From: Chlamydomonas sphaeroides
Lineage: Eukaryota > Chlorophyta > Chlorophyceae > Chlamydomonadales > Chlamydomonadaceae
Direction of reading: 5' to 3'
Length of the DNA stretch: 16,931 nucleotides
Assembly (NCBI GenBank): GCA_001662425.1
Contig: BDDC01001252.1
Span: 6,644 to 23,574 of the forward strand
Of the stretch, positions 1-9,700 are shown in pieces (the stretch's first letter is position 1; every line of letters starts with the position of its first letter). The notes under the pieces are model-generated. The model ran no database searches. It had not been told where the DNA came from and saw only the letters and a list, made by a program, of their open reading frames with translations. The position numbers were made by a program, and so were the translations under genes.

Positions 1-1089
1 ATATCCATCGCCTGGGCCCAAGTTAAGCCAACGAAGTCCGACCCCCACACCTGGACACCATACGACACTACCGGTGGCCATCATCCCGGCCGGGCTGCCC
101 GCGCCGCACCAGCCACCATACATCGTGCCGGTCCCCGTGTGCCCCCTCCCTCTCCTATGCGGTTGGGCCGCGCCCCCGTCCCCAAGGCCAGTCCAGCCCA
201 TCCCTTTGATTCCTGCCCTGCTGCTGCTGCTGCTCGATATCTTGCCAGGCTACTTGTCTATGGGAGGGGACGGGAGGGCGACGCAAGCCTGTGTCTCGCT
301 GCCGCCCAAGAAATCCATTTTTCATCCCGCGGCCCTTGCTGGTCGCGGCCTAGCTATCGCCCCCAGCTGCGGCGCAAGGCCGTCTATCCGCCCGGATCCA
401 CCCAGACACCGCCAAAGCGACAGCTCTTGCTACGGGCCTACAGCCCCCGTTGCCCCGCCCCGCCGCGGCCCGCCGGCCGTGACACACACAACCGCAATGC
501 TTGTGTTGCGCTGCAGCCCTGGTTGCTTCCGGTGGTTAAGATGGCACAAGTAGCCCTTGACGGCAAACAAGCAGCGGAAACAAGCGGCACGCAGCGCCCA
601 CAGACCCATACATCGTTAATGCTTGCTTCACCCCGCCGCACTTGGCCTTAAATGAAACAACCGTTTCTCAGCTTGGCATCGTGTGCACTTCATGAGGGGG
701 TTCCGTTTGGGATAGCAGCTCTCGCACATGGTGTGCAAACACACCCGCCCATGTGGCACACATGAGGCTAGCCACGCGCACCCAGCAGGCGGACCCACAA
801 CACCCTGGTGGATCAGCAGCAGACTGGCGTAAGGGGCGCGGAATGAAGATTCCGGCCAGGGCCCCCCACTGCCTGGTCCAGGGCGCTAGATTGATAGGAC
901 AAGTGCACGCACAATCGAATACCAGCGAGAACACGGCAGAGTTCATCGACCGGTTCATTTGCTCCCGTCTGCTGGGTCGGTAACGACACGTATGCACCTT
1001 GCTGGTCAAACAGCGATGCTGCGCCGCGGACCACTCGTATCAGGCTAGTAACGTCACTTTGGGGATGGAACCGGTGGTCTGCCTCCCAC
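1..1089. other. No supportable gene; possible upstream part of a retroelement
   Basis: Open frames of 60-170 codons overlap one another on both strands, as expected in GC-rich DNA, and none shows a recognisable domain, a start context or splice-compatible partners. A short CTG run lies near 220-235. The stretch 640-1000 reads as broken peptide-like segments in changing frames and could be an older, more decayed part of the retroelement that starts to be recognisable near 1090, but I cannot show reverse transcriptase motifs such as the catalytic YxDD box. Treat it as intergenic. Confidence 0.4.
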
Positions 1090-2112
1090 GGAGCCGCTTG
1101 TGCAGCTAACTAGCCTGTCAAGCCTTCCTATATATGGACGGCCTCGCCAAACGGTCGTCCGAAAACCAACCGGACCGCCGCTGTCATGGCAGCAGCTGGC
1201 AGTTTATCCCTTCATCCAGGCCCGTCCTCTCGTCAACGCCACCACCGACGCCGCGGCCCCAGGCTACGCCGAAGACACCAAGTACACCCGGCTCTGGTGA
1301 GAGGCGGGGCAGCACCTCTGCCCTAAAGCCAGCAACGCACTGCTGACAACCGGGCCCTGTAGCGCCTGGGACCACAGACAAGTCCACCTGATCCGCGCGG
1401 GGCAACTATACTGTCCCAAGCTCACTGCCATCTACAGACACCAGGGAGCGGACGACTACTGCCCCATATGTAGAAATCCCGATGGGTCCCCCCTAGTGGG
1501 GAGCCATGGCCACCTGCTGGGCAGATGAGGGCCATTTTTATGCTTCACCACAACGACACGGTCATCACCCTTGCCCGGTTCATCCGGAATGGCGACTGTG
1601 GAGCAGGGACCATTTACTGCAACGCTGGCACAGCAGGTGAGCCGATTGCCCTATGGCAGGTGCCCACGTGGCTGCTGGCGCAACTAAAACCTGCAGAACG
1701 GGCAAAGATGCGCCTGACATCCTATTCATCCCAACCATCCCAGAGAGCCACAGCCCCCACACCTGGTGCACCTTCGATAAGAGCAAGAACCCCATCTACT
1801 TGATTGAGTTGGCTACAGTGGAGACCTCAGGCACTTTGAAAAGGAGGATGCTAAGCTGACCACCGCCGCCTAGCTGGGCTGCTGAGCGACCAGGGGTGGA
1901 CCGTGCACTAGGCGCAAGAAGTCTTTACCATTGGCGACACCAGCACCATCCAACAGAGTGTAGCCCCCCTGCTCTGGCGCCTCAGCGTCAGCACACAGCA
2001 GGCACACCAATGCTGCGGTGAGCTGCACAAGCAGGCATTTGCGGCCGTCAGACTGCTGATCGGGACGTACTGGTGCCTGAAAAAGGTCAAAGGGTCAAAG
2101 GGGGCGGATTGA
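1090..2112 (+). pseudogene. Broken ORF2 C-terminus: RNase H-like tail and CCHH-type zinc-finger region
   Basis: The reading is spread over shifted frames and is interrupted by a TGA at 1298-1300, a TGA at 1526-1528 and a TAG at 1909-1911, so no intact protein can be made. Frame 1100-1300 contains a short D-A-A-A stretch like the end of a retroelement RNase H (weak). Frame 1301-1528 contains CPIC (cysteine codons at 1460 and 1469) followed by two histidine codons at 1505 and 1511 in GSHGHLLGR. The adjoining frame from 1525 gives MRAIFMLHHNDTVITLARFI, the HN-containing helix that follows this finger in many non-LTR elements. Frame 1653-1857 gives PDILFIP and NPIYLIELATVE. Frame 1880-2112 gives GWTVH, then EVFTIGDTSTIQQSV and the final basic end. 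The order and spacing of these blocks match the C-terminal domain of such elements as I know them; this is family knowledge, not an alignment. Confidence 0.6.
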
Positions 2113-2405
2113 GCAATCCGGAGGTGCCGTTCACAGCCATGATGGCCAAGGGCGTCAATTGTCATCTCGAACTCATATTTTTTGATGTGCCCCGAAGGGT
2201 GTATTACTCCCTGAAGGGACTGCTAACCCCCGAAGGGGTGATAGGTACGGGAAGGGCACAGCAGGGGTGGGGTAATAAGGGCGCTATGGTTCATGGCTCC
2301 CCCTTAGTGGCGGCCCCCTACAGCCGCCCCCTTAACACACGCCAGGGCCCCGTCCGGCATTCGCTTATTACTAGTGTTATTTTTATTATTAACATCATTA
2401 TTAAG

Positions 2406-2437
<32 letters not shown>

Positions 2438-2465
2438 CATTATTATTATTATTATTATTATTATT
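2406..2465. repeat. (ATT)n microsatellite
   Basis: About 20 ATT units run from 2406 to 2465 with a single T-to-C interruption at 2438. Shorter imperfect ATT-like sequence precedes it from about 2365. It is sharply AT-rich against GC-rich flanks and sits directly after the putative 3' UTR of the retroelement remnant, so it is probably that element's 3' tail. Apparent poly-isoleucine, poly-leucine or poly-asparagine open frames here are artefacts of the repeat. Confidence 0.95.
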
Positions 2466-3960
2466 TCCAGGCCCGTCCTGCCTCATTACTCCGCGGCACC
2501 CACGGCCGAAGATCTTGCATGTATCGGAAACCTTACACACCATTTCACACCGTATTGCACCCTCCTCCTTTGCTTTGCTTGCTCATCTATCACGGTGCGT
2601 GTGGCAGGGGTGCGTACATGGTGTCTCGTCATACGTTCCACGGGTGCTACAATTTTGATATCAGCAAGGCGCGGTCGGCAGGGACATGACTCCTGCGACA
2701 TTGGACGGAGGCCCCTAGCCAGTCTCGCTCACGCCTGTGGCCCAAACTGATGTCCTTGAGGCTTCACTGCGTGTGCGTTCACAGCCCGCAGCCGACAAGG
2801 AGGTGGCACTTGCCCCGGGGCCCTGCATCGCGCCTCCTGGTGTTGCCGGCGCCCCACGGCCACATACCCAGCCCACGTTCCCGACCTTCCCGTTGCCCCT
2901 GCGGTGGGAGGCAGAAGCCGCGGTGGCTTGGTGCGGGGTACCCGCAGCCCTGCAAGCAATCCCAGGAGGTTATGCAAGCTGGTTAAAAGTGAAAGGGCCA
3001 TATTTCCCAGCACAATGTATGAAGCAAGCTGCTAGGGACGCTATCGGCGCTGTTGGCACTCCCGCGTCGTCCCCATTAACCGCGCAGAAATTCAAGCTGC
3101 CCTTGGACCACATATCTCCTACATATACAATCGAGCCGGTCTGGCCGCTGCGTTCCCACAACAAGCTCCTACAGGAAGAGTGGGGCCGGCGAGGGTTGCT
3201 TGAGAGGCGAGGGGAAGTTCGGGTTCAAGGAAGGGGGGCGAGGCGGGGCTCGTTTGTGAAGGGTGCGTGCCTATGACCAGGCGCTGTCCCGGCAGCACGG
3301 CCCAGAGTATAGTGGCTTCAGTCGTGTGCCACGTCACGAAGGAGGTCGCGAGTGTCGTGTGGGTCGAGCGCAGTGAAACTCGGGCGACAAAGCCACCTCA
3401 TGTGCCAGCACACGCAACAACTCGCCTACCCATGCAATTCGTTGATCTCCTCCTGGCGGCACGCCCCTCGACCAGCAACCACGCCGGCAGCTCCACACGT
3501 TTGCGTTTCTTGGATTTTCTCATACGGGGCTGCACTGACCTAGATGCGATGGCAGAGGAGAAAGGAATGGCGGGATCGAGGGAGAGTGGGTTTTAGCCCG
3601 TTCCTCCGCAGCCCGAGCGAGGGGCACTTTCACTCAGGGTCCGTCCTCCTTTCACGAACGTTCACTGCGAATCGGCCACCGGTGGGGAGCCCAGTCCCCT
3701 CCCCTCCTCGCGCGCAACCGATGGAGGGTTGCCTGCTCGATGATTCTACAGCGCGGCGGCAGGCGCCCGTCATACGCCAGCAAGCGCCCTGTGCGGCACT
3801 GCACTGGCAACGGGAGCGGGGATCGGGGTGCGGTTGGGGGTCGGGGGGTGTTAAGGGCCGGGGGGAAGATGAGGGGGAAAGACAGGGGAAGACAAGGCCA
3901 AATCGCACCAAGCCGCTGGTCCTTGGTCAGGCCCGCCAGCAAGCTATCCGTGCTTTGTAA
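2466..3960. other. Intergenic stretch, no recognised gene
   Basis: The longest open frame (2737-3276, plus, 179 codons) has no recognisable domain and an unremarkable composition. I do not call it a gene. A TGTAA word, the usual volvocine polyadenylation signal, occurs at 3956-3960, about 255 bases before the kinase start codon, so an unseen plus-strand gene could end here. No exon of such a gene could be supported by a domain or a splice chain. Confidence 0.35.
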
Positions 3961-4213
3961 CAGATTGCCAACCATTGCACGAAGCAACGTCAGCGGACAA
4001 GCTGCTGGCGTTGGCGCGTAGTTTCAAACCGCTTAACGGGATATCGTGTGTTTTCCTGATATTAATACAGCCCAGAACAGTTGTGCGCTGGGCTGAACAT
4101 AAGGAATGAGCTTGAGCGTGGCGTCTCGCAAAACTTACACCGCAGTCGTATTATCTGCGCTTACGTCCATTTCTTGAGCAAGCTGTTTTTCTGTACGCCT
4201 TGACATCGCACAA
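3961..4213 (+). promoter_or_regulatory. Probable promoter and 5' UTR of the receptor kinase gene
   Basis: This stretch lies between the TGTAA at 3956 and the proposed start codon at 4214. It is less GC-rich than its surroundings and includes an AT-rich patch near 4055-4068 (gatattaatac). No clear TATA box or initiator can be assigned. A TGA in the kinase frame at 4175-4177 means that the ATG at 4214 is the first in-frame start after a stop, with CACAA in front of it. The transcription start is unknown. Confidence 0.35.
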
Positions 4214-6743
4214 ATGCTGCATCTTTGGTGCTTATGCAACGTCTGTAACAACGCAGTGCTCTTCCTACTTCTGCTTGTGTTTGTTTTCCCCGCTAAGGCC
4301 GAGCTCATTGATGCCGTCGGTTGTGTGCAAATCAGATCTGGCACAGAGCTCGCGGCATTGTTCACAGCGACCCTAGAAACTGCTGCGCGCTGCGCATATG
4401 TCCAGACGCGGACGCTAGAGCTCACCGACTCAGATTTCCAAGGTTTAGGACCTCTGCCCGTGACTCTGCGTCACAACCTTACGATTGTTGGGCGCTCAAT
4501 CGACGAAACTGTGTTGGTGCTGCCGGCCAGGCACAAGGTGCGTTCTCTTGCCTGCATTGAACAAGGCACGGCTCGCAGCAGCGTTGCGGCCCACCACAAC
4601 CGGGGGTCCACGCACATCACACATACACGCGCGATGGGCACCACGCAGGCACGCACTGCACGGACCCTGCCTGACCCGCCGCCCCGCCAACGCTCCAGGT
4701 CGTGCTGTCGGATGGCGTGGTGCTTACGCTCACCAACGCAACGCTTTGGCGCTTCAGGGCCGACAGCTTCATGCGCGCTCCGGGCCTGGACCTGCTTGCA
4801 CCACGACCTGGCCCCGCAGCGGGCGCCGCGCTGGTGTTTCAGGCTTTAGCCGGCGTGCTAGACTACTGCTTCCCATGGTAGGGCTCGTCCTGGCTCGTGC
4901 TCTTGCGTACATGGTGAAGCCCTTCATCCAGAAGAGCGGCCCCTCACGGCCCGCCCTCGCATCACGACCCGGCAATGCAAATCACCTTTCCAACCCAACC
5001 GCGAGCTGTCTCTTCCCGCCGGCTCCCAACAGTTGCAGAGCGCCGCGGCTAGCCCTTTGCTGCGACCTTCCAAAGACGCATGCCCTTGGCCGTTCCTCAT
5101 GCTCCTGCCTACCCGGCCCGCTGCAGTGATGCCATGAGAGTAAATTGGGCGGCCGCCGCGCGGCCTCCTGGTGTGCCAGGGCAGCAGCGCTACACGCTAT
5201 GCAGCAGCCAGCAGCTAGGCTGCTCGGCGGACCCTGCTGAACCCCGGCTGACGCAGGTGCGTGGAGGCTTCGCAAAATGGCAATGGATAGGAGCCAACAC
5301 AAGGGAGAATCCATTCCCTGGGCCAACACACGCCGTGCGCGCAGTGCAGAAGCCACGCGCCCCTGCAGGGCGGCCACAACATGCCATATTGCGGCTGCAG
5401 CCTCGCCCACCCCGCGTGACTCTCCACTCCCCGCTCAACGCGTGTGTGGCTGTCACCAACCCCGCCTTCCGCAGCGCTGCTGGGCCAGCAGGAGCATCTT
5501 GTCGGGTGCGCAGGGCGGGGCGCCTACGTAGGCACTGTCACTACACTGCAACGAAAGGATGAAGGGTGTTTGAAAGGGTGTCGTTAGCGTTAGGTTAGCG
5601 TTGCCTGCGTCCGTACGTTGGTCCATGTCGGGTGTTTCGTTGTTGATGGCCTAAGACCAAGGCCGGCGAGGGCGTGCCACAGCGCTTCCTTGCCGCCGGG
5701 GCTGGCCAGGCGACCAACACGCACAGGCGTTGCTCCGGACGGAGCAATTCGGTGTGTCCTGAGAGCATCCTGCTGCTGCCACGCCCCCACCATCTCTTGT
5801 CTGTCAGACATTGGCCTCACCGCGGCCGACCAGGGCTCCACCGGCAAGCCCAGCCCCAGCGGCTACGAGGTGCACATCCTGGACTCGCTGCTGTTCTGTC
5901 GCAACATCGTGACTCAGGAATGCATGGAAACGCACACCGCCGTTGGTAGGGCTGCAGGCTTCGCCCTACGAGTCGCAATTAGAAGAGCCTTGCTTGCTTG
6001 ATCCAGGTGCAACACATTGGCAAACGCGTGCGCTCATCGAGATGCACACGACCAGTAGAGCGGGCTGGGGCGGGGCGCCCGGGGCCGGGAGGACAGGACA
6101 GGCTGTGAGGAGATGGTGGACGGGTGCTGGGGCGGAAGTGGCAGGTAGTGGCTCGCCACAGCGTTGCGCTGCCCTAGGCAGCAGAAGCGGCCGCCAGCCG
6201 ACCACAGCGGCGCACGTGCATGCCTGCCCCAAGGCCGGGTGTCGCGCCGCACGGCCCTGCCCCTGCGCGCGGGCTCACAGGCGTACATCGGGACTGCGCA
6301 CGGCCCTCAGTGGGCTGAGCCGGCAGTCCAGTGGGGTGGCAGGTCCATGCCGGTCAGGGCAGGGCAGAAGAAGACAGTGGCTGCACCGCAAGGCTGCGGC
6401 CGTCCAACTGACAGCAGGCATATCAGTGGCCCGCATGCGGTAGCGCTTGGCTACCCCGTCACGACTGCCGCGCAATGTGCGCGGTGCGGGTCGCTCGGCA
6501 AGCTGCCGCGAGGCAGCGCTGCTCCGTGCCCGCTTGCCCCACTGACCTGCGGAAACCGTGCCGCACATCGCCTCGCAGGCTGCCTGCTGCTGATGCTCAG
6601 CAAGGTCGGGTCGCTGTCGCAGCTGCTAGGCACGGCCGCTGCGCCACCGTCCGCAGCAGCGGGTGGCGTGCTGCCCCTGGAGGCGGGCGTCGCCGAGGGC
6701 GTGCCCGGCCCTGGCGCCGGTGGCGGGGCCGCGACCACCCCTA
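4214..6743 (+). other. Ectodomain-coding part of the kinase gene (exons 1-6)
   Basis: Residues 1-29 have a hydrophobic core (VLFLLLLVFVF) followed by AKA and then E, a good signal-peptidase site. The mature region to about residue 322 contains the sequons N88-L-T and N121-A-T and scattered cysteines. Around residues 88-125 alternating hydrophobic stretches such as NLTIVGRS, ETVLVLP and DGVVLTLTNATL resemble rungs of a right-handed parallel beta-helix. This resemblance is pattern reading only. The stretch before the membrane (about 285-322) is rich in Ala, Gly and Pro. No lectin, LRR, LysM, SRCR or PAS-type ligand domain is apparent. The end coordinate marks approximately where the membrane segment begins within exon 6. 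Confidence 0.55.
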
Positions 6744-9700
6744 ACACGGCGCTGCTTGCCGGCTGCATCGGTGGCGGTGAGCAGACTGGGCAGACCGGGG
6801 AGCAAGGTTTTACTAGGCAGGGGGGGCACCTGGGCACGTGACTCGCCTGGCGGACCACGGCTGCTATGCCCTCGCTGCGAGCGCGCCAGAGCGGGAGCGC
6901 GCCAGCGGCAGCAGCCCTACTACCGTGCCCGCGCCTGGTCGCTGGGTTCGCGGGTGGCGTTTGAAGGCCCCGCAGACCTGGTAGCCCGAAGAGCGACAGT
7001 GGGCTGGCTGGCCGGCGGGCGCATGAGGACTAAGCGGTAGCGGTTGGGCGCGCGCCTCACGGCCAAACGCTGCCTTGGCCCCTGCCTGCCTGCCTGCTGC
7101 CCCCGCGGCGCAGGCGTGGGCGCGCTGCTGGTGTGTGCGGCCATCGCAGCGGCGCTGCTACTGCCCCGCAAGCGCGGCAGCTGCAATGCGGAGCTGGGGG
7201 CCGCCGGCGCCGAGGCCGACGGCCTTGATGCCAGCCGCAGCGCGGTGACGGAGGACAGCGCGCTGGGCTGCGGCTACGTGCTGCGCCCAGGGGAGGCCGG
7301 CTCGGGCGGCAACGCGTCGACTGCCCCGCGAATGACGGCCGCCAGGTGCGCCCCTCCTACCTGCGAGGGGCGCCCGCGCACTAGGCCGACACCTGCCACC
7401 GCACGGGGCTGCGCCGGGCGGCGTGGGGTTTGGGTTGGGACGGCAGCGGAGCCGCCGCTGTGCGCCGCGCTTGGCGGCTGGTTCCCCGGGCTGGTGAGAC
7501 GTGCCCAGCTGTGGAGGCGGACCAGCACCCGGCCTGCAGCCGCCTCTCCCGCCCCAGCCCCGGCAGCGCTGCGCGCCGATCCAGCCCCGGGCCTGCAACG
7601 GAGCCGCGGCACCGCCCCACGACCGCCAGGTCACGTCCTTACACGCCCCACGACCGCCAGGTCACGTCCTTACACGCCCCATGACCGCCAGGTCACGTCC
7701 TTATACGCTGCTTGTGCGCCGCGGGCGCGAGCCACCTTCGTTGTGCGCGAGCCACCATGCATTGGGATGCCGCACTACTTGGCCGTGTTACCATGGCTGT
7801 CATAAGACACTTGCCCCGGCAATCGCACCGGCGCCGGCACCGCCCCACGTACCGCCCGCCCCCACGTACGCGCCACGGCTGCCGCAGGGTGCTTGAGCTG
7901 GCGGAGGGCCGCGTGGTGCAGGTGGTGGGCGAGGAGCGGCGGCTGGACTCGGCCGCGGACAGCCAGCCGCGCCACTGCAGCAGTGGGGCGCTGCAGGGCC
8001 TGCCGGGTGAGCCGGCAGCACCTTGGCGCCACGGTGCTGAGGTTGTGGCGCACTTGACTCTTGGCTGGCCACGCCACACAACCGCATTGGGCACGCTGCG
8101 TTCGCGAGCGCTGCGGCCTGCCCTTCCCTGTCCCCTGGGTGTCGGCGCTGAAACCCTGCCTGCCCCGTCCGGCCGCAGCCGAGCCGCCGGCGCCGCAGTC
8201 TGCTGCCGAAGCCGGCAGCCCGTCCCGGCCGCCGGGTGCGGGGTGGACTGCCAGCAGCGCCATCCGGCCCAGCCCAACGGCAGATGTCGTGACACTGGCG
8301 ACTCCGCAAACCGCCGAAGTGGTGCAGCAACTGTCGGTAAAGTGGTTCCAGCCCAGCGGGGTAGCTCCCGCCGCCGACTCACTCGCATCTGGCAGCGACG
8401 CGCCCGGCGAGCCGCGCACCGGCGACGCCGCCGCCGAGCTGTGCGTCAGGGCCTTCCAGGCCTCCGGGCAGCCGAGGGCCCAGTCGGCGCCGCTGGACGG
8501 GACGCAGGCGGTGGCCGCCGCCACGCCGGCCGGAGGGTCGACGACGTCGCAGCTTACCGCTGCAGGCGCGGCTGCGGTCGGCAGCAGCGGCCTCAGCAGT
8601 CTGGACGATGGGGTCAGCCTCATGCCCAACGGCCTGCTGGGCAAGGGCGCCTACGGCCGGGTGTACCGCGCCACGGTGAGCCAGGGCGGGAGGGCGCCGA
8701 CGCGGTGGGGCTTGTGGGTGGTGGCTCCAGAGCCGTGGGGCGGGTCGCAGCGTGGCGCCGTGGGGGCTGTATGTGTGGGGGCTGTGTTGGTGTGGCGGCT
8801 CCAGAGCCGCAGTGTGGCTAAGCAGCGCTCAGGGCGTAACGGCAGGCCGGCGCTGCATGTGCTGGGACGTGATGCTGGCGATGGGGGAGTGGGCATGCCT
8901 CGGGGCCTCTGCGCAGCCTTGTCGCGTGGCCGAATCATAAGCGCATGAAGGGACGTGTTGCCCCTTGCCTTGCACCCCGCCGGCAGTTTCGGGGGCAAGC
9001 CGTTGCGGCGAAGGTGCTCGACGTGTGGGGCCCGGCCCCGGGCCCCAGACATGAGGCGACACTTGCCCAGGTGCGCCGCGAGGCCCCCACGCACGCACCG
9101 CACCCTTCGTGACGCCCGCACGTCGCTGGCCTCTGGCGTGCTCCATGGACTGGGCGCCTGGCCTGTGCCAATGGTGTCCCTGGCGTTGCTGCTGGGTGGA
9201 CCGCCCTTACCCTATGGCGGTTCCGGCGTACGGTCAAGCACGCTGCTTCCACCGCCATGTCACGCATGCCAACGCTATGCCACGCTTGTCGTGGCCCGTG
9301 TGTCGTGACCATAGGTTATTTATTGGGTAATATATTACTCAGGAGTAATAATTCGGGGTCCCGGTCTGCCAAAACGAGTAATTGGGGGCCGGAGGCGCCC
9401 CGAGCCTCATCACCCCGCCTCGGCTGGCGCCGGCACGCTTGGGCTCGCTCAACGCATGACTGCCTGCATGACTTGCCAGCTGCTTGACGCTGCAGTTTGG
9501 ATACGTAAAAATGCTGCGAGTTGAGTACCATATTGCCAAATATTTCCGGGGGCTGCCGCCCCCATTTCATTACCCACGCAATAATCAAAAGAGACTTGGC
9601 CTAAATGAAAAGATAAACGCTGGTCGTGACACGTATGCCTCGACATTTGCCATGCATGTGATCCCACCCACCACCACCACCACCACCGCTGCGCCGCCTC

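Larger units (their letters stand above)
1090..2465 (+). mobile_element. Decayed non-LTR retrotransposon, 3' end with (ATT)n tail
   Basis: The segment carries the broken C-terminal coding region of an ORF2-type polyprotein (about 1090-2112), then about 290 bases without coding potential that resemble a 3' UTR, including two CCCGAAGGG-type words near 2192 and 2230, then a simple (ATT)n tract ending at 2465. Non-LTR elements of several clades end in a simple-sequence tail rather than poly(A), so the order of zinc-finger domain, UTR and microsatellite supports a 5'-truncated copy in plus orientation. The 5' boundary is not visible and I could not identify a target-site duplication. The clade (L1-like is my guess) is inferred from the C-terminal organisation only. 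Confidence 0.6.

Noticed and set aside
1215..2479. 14-bp direct repeat TCCAGGCCCGTCCT at 1215-1228 and 2466-2479 as a target-site duplication
   Set aside because: The first copy lies inside the element's coding remnant, and a 14-bp GC-rich match in 17 kb is not significant.
2073..2750. 225-codon open frame with poly-isoleucine, and the minus-strand poly-asparagine frame
   Set aside because: Both are translations of the (ATT)n microsatellite and flanking non-coding DNA; they have no domain.
2737..3276. 179-codon plus-strand open frame
   Set aside because: There is no recognisable motif or splice partner, and open frames of this length are common by chance at this GC content.
7693..8644. Long minus-strand open frames opposite the kinase linker
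   Set aside because: They are shadows of GC-rich coding exons 8 and 9 on the plus strand, with no domain of their own.
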